DNA from: Bacteroidota bacterium
Lineage (GTDB): Bacteria; Bacteroidota; Bacteroidia; Chitinophagales; Saprospiraceae
Assembly: GCA_029572935.1 (NCBI GenBank)
Contig: JAKQHM010000040.1
Coordinates: 62,001-126,000 of the forward strand
Direction: 5' to 3'
DNA length: 64,000 nt
The number at the start of each line of letters is the position of its first letter. Position 1 is the stretch's first letter. Shown here piece by piece: positions 9,262 through 21,800 of this stretch. The position numbers and the translations under genes are program-made. The notes beneath the pieces are model-generated. The model was given only the letters and a program-made list of their open reading frames with translations. It ran no database searches and was not told the DNA's origin.

Positions 9262-11124
9262 TCAATCTGTAACCACCAGTTTTTTAATGATTGAAGAGGA
9301 ATTGCCCTCTTTTATTTCAAGAAAATAGATACCAGGCTGAGCATAACCAAGGTCGAACTGTACCTTATTGTTTCTTAATATAGAGTAGCTTATGGGTATT
9401 TTTCTTCCTTTTAGATCAAATGCACGAATGATCGAAACCGGCACATCTTCAGATTGTGCTTCTATTATACAAGTTTTCCTGCATGGGTTTGGATAAATCC
9501 TCGTATGTGAAACCTTGGATCCGGGTGTATGGGTTGAGATGATCAGGTCATCGTACACCATGCCCAAACAATTGAAAAATCCCACCTGATTTGCATATAC
9601 AGGGAGCGGGGTAAAATTCTGGTCATCCACCCTGGTTAAAGTCCAGAATTCCAAGCCAGCTCCATAATCTTTAAAGGTGAACAGGAATAAACCGTCATTG
9701 CTTATATTGTAATAGAATTCTTTAATTTCTTCTTTAATATCATTCAAACTATAATTTGTCAGAATTTTGCCATCATATGAAAACTCGGTAAAGCTGTTTG
9801 ACTTATGTTGAACCAATATCTTTTGTTTTAAAGGATGAATTCTATATTTTTTAATGGGTAAACCTAAATCCAATGGTTCTATATGGCGATTGGGAATGGA
9901 AAGTTTTTCAATACCCGTAAGACTGGGAATAAAAAGAAATTGATTCCATGGATCCAGTTGAAACCTCGAATCAGGTCTGATATCAGTCCACTTGTAAACT
10001 GATTCAATCACATTTTGTGAGACATGGTATGCCGATATCTGCCTGTTGTTATAGTCAGTGTAATACAATACATTCTTGATGAAATCGTAATCCAGATAAG
10101 ACCCATTAACCACTAATCCCAAATCACCAATTTTTTCTTTATTCCTCTTAATTGTGTTTAATGTGAATAACTCGGTATGACCAGTAATGACATTAAATTC
10201 CAAATACAAAACGACTCCCTTATTTTGATCTATAGTAAACCAGGGATAAAGCTCGTTGATTTGCAATATTGGAGTTTTGATTTGTGTGGTGGAGCGAAAG
10301 GATAAATAACCCTGTGAATCAAGTCCTAAATACAAACCGCCTTCGATATCAGAATAGGACAGGATCGAACAATTGGAATTTTGAAACAGAGGTTGAATCG
10401 TTTGATTTAAAGTATCTAGGACATCTATATTCCTAGTGTTAAAAACTAGAAGTCCACGACCGGAGTAAATAAGTCCAAATTCTGATGACGAAACCTGATA
10501 AATTTCGGAATGAGTTAAATCAGTAATGCGTCTAAAAGCAAAAGACCTTTTTCCGGACAATTTGTAATAGAAACCTTTTCGGACAGGATCCCAGGCAAAA
10601 ACAGATGGTTCAAGCATATTTTCATTTAAAGTCAGAGTGTCTGAACCGATGATCATCCAGGACCGCTGACTGGAACGGGCATAAATATACCAGTATTGAT
10701 CCCATACATCAAATGAGGTAATTTTTATCCCAGGTATTATTTTAATCAATTTAATCTGACAGTCTCTAATGTTGAAAGAAAAAATACTGTCGTCTTTTGA
10801 CCAGTATAATTCATGATCCACAAGTCTGGGCAGCACGTACTCTGGATTAGAGCTTAGAGTACAAATTTCCCTTTTCTCTCCACTGGCCCTATCCAACGAA
10901 ATAACAGCACTTTGAAATAAGTCAAAATACAGGAAGTCTGAAGTAAGAGGATCAAATCCAATGGGAAAATAGCTTTGCTGAACATAAAGCTGGTGTTCTT
11001 TAAATTCACGATTTAAACTGTGCAAGGAGTAGATACTTCCAAAGTAAATTTTGGATTGTCCGAAGAGAAATGTAGAAAAGAGACAATAAATCAGAAATAG
11101 TATGAAGCAATATTTCGTTTTCAT
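9262..11124 (-). CDS. Secreted T9SS cargo protein with beta-propeller-like body
   Basis: A 620-aa protein with a clear signal peptide (residues 1-22, ending FLFGQ). The body has repeated beta-strand patterns with aromatic/Asp turns (for example YYTDYNNRQISAYHVSQNVI, then LDPWNQFLFIPSLTGIEKL), consistent with a propeller of the YncE/LVIVD kind. I recognise no enzymatic motif. The last 80 or so residues (from IYPNPCRKT to KKLVVTD) are a type A T9SS sorting domain, so the protein should be exported through the outer membrane and anchored or released. It lies 72 bp downstream of another T9SS cargo gene in the same direction, so the two may form an operon. Confidence 0.8.
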   Translation of the reverse strand: MKTKYCFILFLIYCLFSTFLFGQSKIYFGSIYSLHSLNREFKEHQLYVQQSYFPIGFDPLTSDFLYFDLFQSAVISLDRASGEKREICTLSSNPEYVLPRLVDHELYWSKDDSIFSFNIRDCQIKLIKIIPGIKITSFDVWDQYWYIYARSSQRSWMIIGSDTLTLNENMLEPSVFAWDPVRKGFYYKLSGKRSFAFRRITDLTHSEIYQVSSSEFGLIYSGRGLLVFNTRNIDVLDTLNQTIQPLFQNSNCSILSYSDIEGGLYLGLDSQGYLSFRSTTQIKTPILQINELYPWFTIDQNKGVVLYLEFNVITGHTELFTLNTIKRNKEKIGDLGLVVNGSYLDYDFIKNVLYYTDYNNRQISAYHVSQNVIESVYKWTDIRPDSRFQLDPWNQFLFIPSLTGIEKLSIPNRHIEPLDLGLPIKKYRIHPLKQKILVQHKSNSFTEFSYDGKILTNYSLNDIKEEIKEFYYNISNDGLFLFTFKDYGAGLEFWTLTRVDDQNFTPLPVYANQVGFFNCLGMVYDDLIISTHTPGSKVSHTRIYPNPCRKTCIIEAQSEDVPVSIIRAFDLKGRKIPISYSILRNNKVQFDLGYAQPGIYFLEIKEGNSSSIIKKLVVTD

Positions 11125-11196
11125 GGCGGGAATTGATTTGTAAACATGTACTTATAATAGTTTTATTGTTGATTGGGATAATAAAATCTTTTCATG

Positions 11197-13500
11197 TCAG
11201 TGTGAACATTTAATAAGTTTCTGTTGGAATGGAATCTTTCCATCAAACTCCAGAGCAAGAAAGTAAACACCATCGGACAAGTAGGAAAGATCCAAGGCAT
11301 CATTAAATTGAAATGCCTGTCTGTTGATCAGGAGCTTGCCGTATAAGTTAAACAAGGATAATTTAACTTCCTCCGAAATCAGGATATCATGGGGATTGTC
11401 AATGTAAATATAATGATCAAAGGGATTGGGATATACACGGCTGTATGGAATCAAGAGTTTTGAAAGTTCATCTCTGTTTTGGCCATTTGAAAAAAAAGTG
11501 CTGAATAAATTGTAAGTATTATTAGTCTGGATTGGCTGATTTGAATCAAAAATAATTTCAGCCGAATTATCTATTACCTCTTTGTTTCTTAGAGCAGGAT
11601 ACGGATTGATTTTGAATCGAACATACCCTTTGCTGTTTTTAGGGTCTGACTTGGATGGAATCAAACTGATAGGATCATGAACAAACCAAATGGTTCTGTC
11701 TTTGGTAATAAAGTAGTTGCAAGGGTGACTGGATGAGATAAATTTAAAAGACGACAAATCAATATTACTGCCAATCTGATCTTTGATCACCACCGAATGG
11801 GCGGTATCGTTGCCTAAGTTTTCAAACTCAATGGTATAAATCAGGGGTTGTGATTTTTCAATTCGATTGTTTTTTCCATCGTAGGGTATATTTGATTTGC
11901 TATTTGGATCAAAGGCACACAGAATTATACTTTCATATGTGTGAGAAATACTGTAACCGGGAGAAATAAACGAGCAGACAAATCTGACAGCTCGATTTGT
12001 ATTATTTTCGTGAGGGCCATGCAGATCGAAGATGATGGAATCAGCTGATTGGAGCGGTCCAATCTGGCCCAAATCAATTGTATATTGAGATCCTTCTATG
12101 GAGTATGGTATGTTTAAGCTCAGAAATTTGTAATTAGTATCAAGCTGCACATACATTTTACCTCGCAGACTGGTAGAACCTGTGTTAGTGAAGTTTACGA
12201 GGTATCGAGTGTTTGTATTGCACCGATTGCTTTCCACTAGGCCTGTCAGTGTGGCTTCTGAAATGGATTCGACAGGCTCAAAGGGAATGTCAGAATAGAT
12301 AACTGTATCAGGCAGGGATGAAAAAACAGGAAAACTGTTGATTGAGGCAGGCGTGATTTGCCAGATGTTGGATGTAGATTTTATAATAGTCGTACTGTCT
12401 TTAATGAGTGCCAGATTCAGAAATCCGTCTGGAAATGGAGTATATAAACAATGGTCCCCTTTTAATTCGATTGGAAAGGGAAATTTGGGTTCAGAGGAAT
12501 CCAGAATGAAATTGTGATTTTTATCCCAAAACCTGTATCCTGAAAATTTGTACAAAGATCTCCTGATAGCATAGCAGCATAGTGTTATTTCGCAATATAC
12601 ATTGCCCATTTTTTTGCCGGATAAATCAAGGGTGGTAATTTCAAATCCCATCAAGAAATTGCCTGTGACAGAAAGGCTTTGGATATTCAAACTACCTCTT
12701 TGGGAATCCAATTCAATATCCCCAAAGGGCCCCATGGGTTTTTGGGCAGAACATCCGGGTTTAAAATTAATAGGGACGAAGGGTGGAGGACATTTGTAAG
12801 GATCTGGGGTTATCCCGTTGCAATCAAAAGGACTTCCACTCATTTCAAGAGATCCCGCCTTGCCTCCTGCAGTAAAAGGCGTAGCCCATTCAATCAGTGT
12901 AGAGAAGTTAGGGTTTGCGCCATTGATTAGCTGGATGGAATCTTTACTTTCAATCATGATTCCAAAATATCGCTCAAAATTGATTTTACTGCTGATGTGT
13001 GCTGTATTTTGGCCCTGTGGTGTCAGGGTACAATAAATAGCTATGCCTCCATCACCACTGTTTAAAACATTGGTATGGTTGTTTATTCTGCAGCATCTCT
13101 GATGTACAAACATGATTTCAGTGTCCAAACGATCTAGCTCCATACTAAAGCTATAAGTACCTATTTCTATAAAAGCAAGGAAATCATTAAAATAACAGTA
13201 TTGGTTTTCAGGATAAATCGAATACACCTTTGCTTTTTTCAAAGAACAAATGGTTCTTTGGATGAAAAACCATTTTCCATTGGACTTTTTATATGCGGCC
13301 AATTCAATATGATCATCCAGTTTGGCACCCTGAGAGTTATAATCTCTGGATAGAAACAACTCTCCTTCGATCCTGAATTTATTCCTTTGTAAAGGTGTGA
13401 GTTTATATTCAATACTGGCCCCAGTCTGATGCAAAGCAAAGATGTCTTGAATACATGCTGAAAGTAAAACGACAGTCAGTAGAAGTTTCGCTAGATTCAT
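11197..13500 (-). CDS. Secreted T9SS cargo protein with conserved-repeat domain
   Basis: A 767-aa protein. Residues 1-22 are a signal peptide (hydrophobic core LLLTVVLLSAC, then ALHQ). The middle has no family I can name. Residues about 520-670 form a Bacteroidota conserved domain related to DUF11: FDPNSKSNIPYDG, then PLIYTIEFENLGNDTAHSVV and DNSAEIIFDSNQPIQTNN. The C-terminal 80 residues (YPNPFDHYIYIDNP to QQKLIKCSH) are a type A T9SS sorting domain. A promoter was not evident in the AT-rich 190 bp before it. It is followed by a second T9SS cargo gene after 72 bp. The likely role is surface or extracellular structure. Confidence 0.8.
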   Translation of the reverse strand: MNLAKLLLTVVLLSACIQDIFALHQTGASIEYKLTPLQRNKFRIEGELFLSRDYNSQGAKLDDHIELAAYKKSNGKWFFIQRTICSLKKAKVYSIYPENQYCYFNDFLAFIEIGTYSFSMELDRLDTEIMFVHQRCCRINNHTNVLNSGDGGIAIYCTLTPQGQNTAHISSKINFERYFGIMIESKDSIQLINGANPNFSTLIEWATPFTAGGKAGSLEMSGSPFDCNGITPDPYKCPPPFVPINFKPGCSAQKPMGPFGDIELDSQRGSLNIQSLSVTGNFLMGFEITTLDLSGKKMGNVYCEITLCCYAIRRSLYKFSGYRFWDKNHNFILDSSEPKFPFPIELKGDHCLYTPFPDGFLNLALIKDSTTIIKSTSNIWQITPASINSFPVFSSLPDTVIYSDIPFEPVESISEATLTGLVESNRCNTNTRYLVNFTNTGSTSLRGKMYVQLDTNYKFLSLNIPYSIEGSQYTIDLGQIGPLQSADSIIFDLHGPHENNTNRAVRFVCSFISPGYSISHTYESIILCAFDPNSKSNIPYDGKNNRIEKSQPLIYTIEFENLGNDTAHSVVIKDQIGSNIDLSSFKFISSSHPCNYFITKDRTIWFVHDPISLIPSKSDPKNSKGYVRFKINPYPALRNKEVIDNSAEIIFDSNQPIQTNNTYNLFSTFFSNGQNRDELSKLLIPYSRVYPNPFDHYIYIDNPHDILISEEVKLSLFNLYGKLLINRQAFQFNDALDLSYLSDGVYFLALEFDGKIPFQQKLIKCSH

Positions 13501-13689
13501 AGGTTACTGATTTTTTAGATAAGGGTTATAAAAAACAAGAAAATTTAACAAATATATTGAAATAACGATACAATTATTATTTTGCATTCGGATATGTGAA
13601 AAATAAATGATAAAGTTCGGATTAACAGTCTAACTTTAGTTCTTTTAATAGAAGATTTAATCTATAAAGACTAATATAACGCCTTATTA

Positions 13690-14493
13690 ATGAATAATTT
13701 TGATCATTATTTTCAAGTTAACAAGGATCTCTGGGACAAACGCACGGGAATTCACCTCAAGTCTGAGTTTTACCATACGGAGCGCATTCTGGCGGGAGAA
13801 TCAGCGCTGACTGAAATAGAGCAGCAATATTTACCAGAGGTGAAAGGAAAAAGTCTGCTGCATCTGCAATGTCATTTTGGCCTGGATACTATTTCTTTAG
13901 CCCGAATGGGTGCCCAGTGCACCGGAATTGATTTTTCCACAGAGGCCATTCGAACTGCCAGGGAACTAACAGCCCGGACCAGTCTGCATATTCCATTTTA
14001 CGAATCGAATGTATACGATGTTCCTAAGCTGGGTCTGCCGGATTTTGATCTTGTTTTTGCCAGCTATGGAGTGCTGTGTTGGTTGCCGGATCTGAATGCA
14101 TGGGCCAGGGTGGTGGCCGGAGCGCTGAAGCAGGGAGGAATGTTGTACCTGGCAGAGTTTCATCCTGTACTCTATATGTTTGATTTTGACAAGAGGACAC
14201 TCTCCTATCCTTATCAAAATACCGGTCAGGCATTTGAGGAATGGTGTGAATTCAGTTATACGGAAGCGACAGAAAAAGTTGGAATGAATTCCTGGTTCTG
14301 GCAACACTCTCTATCGGAGATTATCAATGCATTGATCGAAGCAGGCATGCAGATTCATATAATGCATGAAATTCCCTGGTCGCCTTACCATTGCTTTCCG
14401 GGGATGGAAGAACTTGGTACATCCCGTTATTATTTTGGTCCGAAAGAAGCACAAATTCCGCATGTGCTGGTGGTGCATGCTAATAAGTTGTGA
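13690..14493 (+). CDS. Class I SAM-dependent methyltransferase
   Basis: A 267-aa protein with a Rossmann methyltransferase core. Motif I is LLHLQCHFGLDTISLARMGA at about residues 56-75, followed by CTGIDFS, whose acidic residue would contact SAM ribose. Motif IV is DFDLVFASYGVLCWLPDL. The C-terminal part (FHPVLYMFDF onward) is typical of small bacterial methyltransferases of unknown substrate. TAACTTTA at 13631-13638 resembles a -7 box. Neighbours are secreted proteins on one side and a long AT-rich gap on the other, so context gives no substrate. Confidence 0.85.
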   Translation: MNNFDHYFQVNKDLWDKRTGIHLKSEFYHTERILAGESALTEIEQQYLPEVKGKSLLHLQCHFGLDTISLARMGAQCTGIDFSTEAIRTARELTARTSLHIPFYESNVYDVPKLGLPDFDLVFASYGVLCWLPDLNAWARVVAGALKQGGMLYLAEFHPVLYMFDFDKRTLSYPYQNTGQAFEEWCEFSYTEATEKVGMNSWFWQHSLSEIINALIEAGMQIHIMHEIPWSPYHCFPGMEELGTSRYYFGPKEAQIPHVLVVHANKL

Positions 14494-15611
14494 GGGGTGT
14501 TCCGTAAACTTCCTTATTTACAGAGATTTTAATGAAAGCTTTAGTTGCTGAATTTTCTCTGATTTCATCATGGAACATTTTCATTCAAAGAGATTTATTT
14601 CTATTGGGAATGTGGGGTTCGGGATGATTCTCTTTTCACTATTTAAAATTTATATTTGGTATGTGTGATTAGTTCCAAGTCCAGATACCTTCCAATCCAA
14701 TACTCAATTCAAGGCTACTCTCAGGTGAAATCCTATTTATAATCCTGGAAAAAAAATTTGGTGTTGCACCGAATCAATTTTATTTTATCAACGATCGCGA
14801 AACGATTTCAATTATTTTCTTTGGTTGAATATTCCATTTTTTACGATAATTATTCTGGAATTTGGAATTGAAAATTTGAATTCTTCAATAAATATATCAA
14901 TCCATTGTTTCATATTTTCTCTACATAGACAAAAAAATAGAAATCAAAAAAATTATTTAAACCGAGATTTCGGAATTAAGGAGAGTAATTCAAAGAAGGA
15001 TTTTGAAGATATGATCTCATGATATTTCATAGACTTGTTTTCCCGATCAGACAAAATGGGATGTCCGGTTGAAATTGGATTTATGGTTGTTCGTACTCCT
15101 GAATAGATGTGTATTTTGAATGGGTTATAAGACATTTTCGGATTCGAAATCTCCGGAACTATTGAAATAATACAATATCTGAAAGCCCTGTTTCATTGCA
15201 TTTTATCGGTAATTGAGTGAATTATAAAATGCATATTTACTTTATTTATATAGTATTGATTTATAAGTGTCATTTAGATTATTAATTTTTGTAAATTGAA
15301 AGTGCACCAAAAATTTTATTTAGAAATAGATGGATTGTTTCGAGAAATTGAATGGGCAGTCTTTTCTAAAATAACTGAAATATTTCTTCTTTAAAAACAA
15401 ATGAAATAAAAATATAATTTATAACTCGTAAAAAAGAATTGGAAAATGGAGTCCATTATGAGGTATCAAAATTTAAAAATTGAGAACAATATTTGATTTT
15501 ACTCATTGGGGATGTTTTTTAAATTCAATTAATTGATTATTTGTAATAGAATTTTTATTAGTAAATAATGAATTAAATAAAATAATATATTATAAAATTA
15601 AATACAAACTG
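14494..15611. other. AT-rich non-coding region upstream of the first giant gene
   Basis: About 1.1 kb with many stops in all frames and no convincing gene. A TATATTTG box at 14651-14658 could start a transcript, but nothing recognisable follows it. I saw no tRNA, repeat array or mobile element remnant. Confidence 0.6.
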
Positions 15612-15640
15612 TTGTTTTGATTTCTGGTGCTCTATCTTTG
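15612..15640 (+). promoter_or_regulatory. Promoter of the 3720-aa surface protein gene
   Basis: TTG (15612-15614), an 18-bp spacer and TATCTTTG (15633-15640) form a full Bacteroidota promoter. The expected start near 15647 gives a leader of about 230 nt before the ATG at 15877. Confidence 0.55.
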
Positions 15641-15876
15641 GCGGGTATAGGTGCAATAAATTATTAATTTCTTTAATGAATTTATGTATTGCATTTATGC
15701 GAATGAATGTGTCCGAACCTGTACTTTACTGTCATGAAAATGAGATGATGTTTTCGTGAGTAGGTTGTTTTTGTCCTGCATGTTGGAATGTGGATTTCAT
15801 AGTCTCGTTTCAATTTTTGTGATTCAGAAACATTTTGGTTTGACACCTTCAAAAATGTTTGATAACCAAAGCAACC

Positions 15877-18800
15877 ATGAAATATCTAAGCTACCTCATT
15901 CTACATGCCTTTACGGTATTTACAGTTTTTGTGTTTTCCACGCATAATTTATCAGCAACCAATTGTACCTGTCCGGGTAACCTTGTATCCAATCCCAGTT
16001 TTGAAAATGGGATAACTGGTTGGTCTTTCTACAATGGAAACTTCAGCGCAGGAACTTTCGGTGCCCAGTGTGGATCCTACGCGGGCCATTTCCAGCACAC
16101 CAGTGGAACTGGAGGTTTCCGACAGACAATTAGTGGCATCTCAGTTGGCACCAATCTCGTATTGACTTTTTATGGGGGTGTGCACCAAAGCAGTTTTAAT
16201 CAGCGATTTGGTTTGAGATATTACAATTCTTCCGGTTCACTAATAGGAGAAAATTATGTCGATGTCAATGGCCCTTTGCCAGACATGACTTTTTACACAA
16301 TTTACAGTACAGTGCCTGCCAATACCTCTCAAATCAGAGTTGATGGTTGGACCAATGGAGATTGGTTGAAAGTAGATCAGATTTGTCTCACTGTAGGAGG
16401 CCCATGTGAACCAGATAATTCATCTGCGCCACCATTCTGTGCGCCGACCCCTGTATGTGATTCAGGTGATTTTCTTTGGAGTCAATCCATCAATAGCAGT
16501 GACGGAAGTGCTCCGATCAGGCTGGTATGCAGTTCGCTTCTCAGTTATACAATACCGGGTCCATATCCCACCTCTTTTTCTTCAGCTACCACAATTCAGA
16601 TTTCAGATGTGGTATCATATGATGGATATGCAGGTAGGAATAGTGTGACACAGCAGAACGAAAGATGGAGGTTGGTTTTTATAAAAAATGGAATAACTGT
16701 CGCAACGTCTCCCTACACGACGGATGTGCCTGATCTGAAAACACAAGCATATTGGAGAGGTAGTTTGGGATCTGTTACCCTGCCCAATGGAACAGACGAG
16801 ATTCGCATTGAACATTGGTCTGTAAATAATAATTCCAATTGCAGTAATGGTCCTAACTCAGTAATTCCTGTCAGTGTTTGTCTTAAATCGAGCCCGATAT
16901 GTGTGGATTTTGGGTCTGCTATTTTATCTGATGTCAATCTGGTCAAAACTAGGCAAATTCAAAACCAGATAAGTTGTGGATCTGAGCCTAGCAGAATGTT
17001 GTATATCAGTTGTTTGCTCGATAATATTTCAGGAGGAACAGCAGGAAACAGGAAGTTGTGGAAAATCATTTCAGGTGGTACATTTAATGAATATTGCGAT
17101 GGCAAAGCCTATACAGAATTTACCATTCAGAATGTGGAACTTCCCACCTATAAATTCAACGTCAGCTTGATTTTTTCAGGACGTACCTATTCCGCTCCGG
17201 CGGGAAATCCTCATATTGAAGGTTGCACCAGCTCCTCTTCTTCAAACTGGTATTACTATACCAAGTTGAATGGCTCTATGATTGGGCTTGAATCACTCAA
17301 TGGTGCCGTGCTGTCAATGAAATTGACCATGGCGGCATTTCAGTTAGGAACTAATGCCAGCTTATATGGAGTTTTAAATAATTTTGGTGCAAGCGCCTGG
17401 TTGGATTATTCCATCATCACTCATCCCACTTCCTTTCAGTTGGTTTCCGGATGTCAGGCCGACTTCAACATGTTCTTGACTGGCGGAAATCTTTCTTCAT
17501 CAGATGCCGGAAATTGCGGAATGATTTGTGCCGGTAATTCCACACAACTGAAGGCAGTGGCTGCAGGTGGAAAATCACCCTATAGTTTTGTCTGGAATCT
17601 CGGATTGGGATCAGGAGATACCAAGACTGTCAGTCCAACCAGTAATACGACCTACATGATCACTGCAACCGATGCAAGTGGATGTACATCAACGAGTCAA
17701 ATTCTCATAAAAGTAATACCCGGACCCACTGTGCAAGCGGGAGTGGATCAACAAACCTGTCCGGGTGGCTCTGTAAACTTAAATGCCACAGCTTCGGGAG
17801 GTACATCGCCATATACTTTTACCTGGAGTAATAATTTGGGTACGGGTCCTAATAAGACCGTTACCCCCACCGCTACGACCAATTACACAGTGACAGTCAC
17901 TGATGCGAATGGTTGTACGGCCAGTGATGATGTGAAGGTGACGATTCATCCTGCTCCTGGCGTAAGTATTACAAAGGTGGATCCCAAATGTGGACAATCC
18001 AATGGTTCTGCGACCGCCAGCGGGAGTGGAGGTACGAGCCCTTACAGTTATAAGTGGAATACAGGTGCCAGCTCCCAGACCATAAGTGGATTATCGGCAG
18101 GAGTCTATTCAGTCACATTGACAGATGCAAAAGGTTGCACGGCAACTTCAAGTATAACATTAGTCAACACGCCTTCTCCCACAGTAAATGCAGGTGTCGA
18201 TCAGAATGCCTGTCCGGGAAGTTCATTTAATATTTCTGCATCAGGGTCAGGCGGAACTGCGCCATATACCTATTCCTGGAACAATGGTCTGGGATCCGGA
18301 CAAAATAAGACGGTTAGCCCTGGGGTCACTACGATTTATATCGTCACAGTGACGGATGCCAACGGCTGTACTGCAACGGATGATGTAAAAATCACCATCC
18401 ATCCTTCCATTTCAGCATCGATCGTAAAGACCAATGCAAAATGTGGGTTGAACAACGGTAGTGCAACTGCGGATGCAATCGGAGGAACTGCTCCTTTTAG
18501 TTATCTCTGGAACAATGGTGCCAGCTCACAAAGTATCAGTGGCCTTGCTGCTGGGGTTTATTCAGTTACCATTACCGATTCAAAGGGATGCAAAGCCAAT
18601 GCATCCATCACCATCAACAACATTGATGGACCAATAGTGAACGCAGGAACAGACCGAGGAACCTGTCCAGGCGGATCTGTAACTTTGACTGCCTCCGCAA
18701 GCGCGGGCACCAGTCCGTATTCATTCAATTGGAGCAACAACCTGGGCTCTGGAATAAGTAAGACGGTAAGTCCAAATATAACGACTACCTACATGGTTAC

Positions 18801-21800
18801 CGTAACAGACGCAAATGGGTGTACGGATACAGATGATGTCACCGTGACCATATTTCCTGCTCCTAATGTAACCATTGTAAAGGTCGATACCAAATGCGGA
18901 TTGAATAATGGTAGTGCCACTGCGAGTGGAAACGGAGGAACAGCTCCCTATTCCTATTTATGGAATAACGGGGCAACCAGCTCCAGCATTTCCGGTCTTG
19001 CAAGCGGATCCTATTCAGTCACACTGACAGATGCCAATGGATGTAAGGCCTTTAATACAATTAGTGTTAATTCATCTTCAAGTCCTGTTGCAAATGCCGG
19101 TCCTGATCAACAAATTTGTAATGGCGAGAGTGTTTCTTTCTCTGCCAGCGCGAACGGCGGGACCAGTCCATATATATTTGACTGGGGCCCTGTATTGGGA
19201 TCTGGTCCTTCCAAAACAATCACTCCATCTACTTCTACTACCTATGTAGTGACTGTGTCTGATGCAAACGGTTGTACTGCGACGGACAATATCTTCATCC
19301 TTGTGCATCCCAAACCAATGGTCTCTATTTCTAAGATGGATGCAAAATGTGGACAAAATAACGGCGCTGCGACCGCGAATGGAAATGGAGGAACAGCTCC
19401 CTATACATACATATGGAATGTGGGTGCTACCTCACAGTCTCTTTCAGGATTATCGGTGGGCACTTATTCTGTCACCTTAACTGATGCAAAAGGTTGCAAA
19501 GCTTTTGCTTCTGTAACCATTAATTCTTCTAATGGGCCCATCGCAAATGCCGGACCGGATCAAAGTATATGTGCAGGAGGAACAGTGTTACTCAGTGCAA
19601 ATGCGACCGGAGGTTCCGCACCTTATTCCTATAACTGGAGTAATAATCTGGGTACAGGGCAAACAAAATCCATCAATCCATCTATGTCTTCGAACTACAC
19701 GGTCACCGTTACAGATCTTAATGGCTGTACCGCGGTAGACGAGGTATACATCAAAGTAAATCCAACTCCGGGACTGACTCTAGGTTTGGACCGATATATC
19801 TGCGCGGGTACCAGTACTACACTTACCGCAACCGCCAGCGGTGGTACCAGCCCATATGTGTACACCTGGTCTAATGGACTGGGAACCGGACAATCCAAGA
19901 CCGTTAATCCGACAGTGAATACGTTGTATACGGTAACAGTGACTGATTTTAACCAATGCACCAGGGTTTCTTCGGTTCAGGTATTTGTGACAGGACCCTG
20001 TGCATGTGTTGCTGATTTGAGTGTGTCAGTGGGGACATGTAATATTGTAAACAATCAGTATCAGATATCAGGTCAGGTATCTTTTGTCAATCCTCCATCT
20101 ACGGGAACACTGACTATCACTTCCAGTGCCGGGAATTCTCAGGTTTTCTCAGCGCCGTTTCTCAGTCCCATCAATTATTTGATAGGTGGTTTGAATTCAG
20201 ATGGTTTAAACAGGACTGTGACAGCAACATTTTCAGCTGATCCACAGTGTACCAAAGCGATCAATTACATTGCACCTCCACCTTGTAAATGCACGATTGA
20301 TAATTTGAATCTTGTTCCTGGCCCATGTAATCCATCTGATAACTTTTATACTCTGAGTGGTCAGGTCAGTTTCAACAATCCACCGGCCACCGGAAATCTC
20401 GTAATAGCCATTCAAGGACTTGGATCCCAGACCTTCTTCCCTCCTTTTGGAAGTCCCATATCGTTTTCAATCGGAGGATTGGTTTCGGATGGATCCACAA
20501 GGAGTGTTCAGGCATATTTTACTACCATTCCTGAATGTGCCTTTACAAAGAATTACAACGCACCCGTGCAATGTAAGACCGGACCCAACATTACACACAA
20601 TAAAGAACTGGTCAGTATAATACAAACTGGACCGCGTACATTCAATGTCAATTACAAAATTGATGTAAGAAATATTGGCGGTAGTGTCGGACAATACAGT
20701 CTCAGTGATCAGCCTAATTTCGATGACGATATAGCCATCCTGGGTACTTCCTATACCACCTTGAATGTGCCCGGGCTGCCCGGTGGAGCATTGGCTGGTT
20801 TTGGGCCATGGGTATTGGCTAATCAAAGATCACTGGATCCTGGATTTGTACATACTTATAATATAAGCGTTCAGGTGCGGATAGATTTGAATCCGGGAAC
20901 CAGTGGAAATAATATTTACACAAGATGCGGACAGACCATACCGGGCGATCCAAGCCGGGGTGAAGGTTTGTTTAATGAATCCTATTTGGATAAAAACGGT
21001 GATGGCATTACAGATGAAGTGCGTGAGGCCTGTGGAGACCTTCCATATATCGTTCACACCAAAACGATAAGCTCTGTGGCACAAACAGGAGCGAGATCTT
21101 TTCGTGTCATCTACAATATCCGGGTGGACAACCTGGGTGGAGCAGAAGGAAGATATGGTTTGGTGGATCAACCCAATTTTGATGATGACATCAGCATTCT
21201 CAATGCAAATTATATTTCCAATGCGCCAAGTTTTCCAGGAGGGGGTTTAACAGGTTTTGGCCCATGGACTCTTGCTACCAATCAATTACTTGCTTCAGGG
21301 GGCACGCATAATTTTAATGTTACCGTAAATGCAATGATTGATTTGACCGTTGGTAGCAGTGGAAACAACACCTACAGGAGATGCGGAACAAGCATACCCG
21401 GAATTCCGCAAGGAGGCGAAGGATTGTTCAATCAATCCTTGCTGGATGTGAATAATGACGGTCAGGCTGATGAGATAAAAACAGCCTGTGATGATATCCC
21501 ATATATTACCCATCGCAAGAGTTTTGTTTCAGTAGTCCAAACAGGTACGAACACCTACCGAGTTGTTTACAGAATAGATGTGGAAAATACTGGTGGCACC
21601 ACGGGTAATTACGACTTAATTGATGCACCTGGTTTTGATGACGATATTATAATTAACAGTACTTCTTACACATCCAATGCTCCTGGTGTTCCCGGAGGAA
21701 CTTTACTTGGTTTTGGTCCGTGGTCACTGGCATCGAATCAGTCACTGGCAGCTAATGGAAGTCATAATTATTTTGTTACAGTCAATATTACTCTAAATCT

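Noticed and set aside
14825-15022. Short open frames in the AT-rich gap
   Set aside because: Ile/Asn/Lys-rich text from AT-rich DNA, with no motif.
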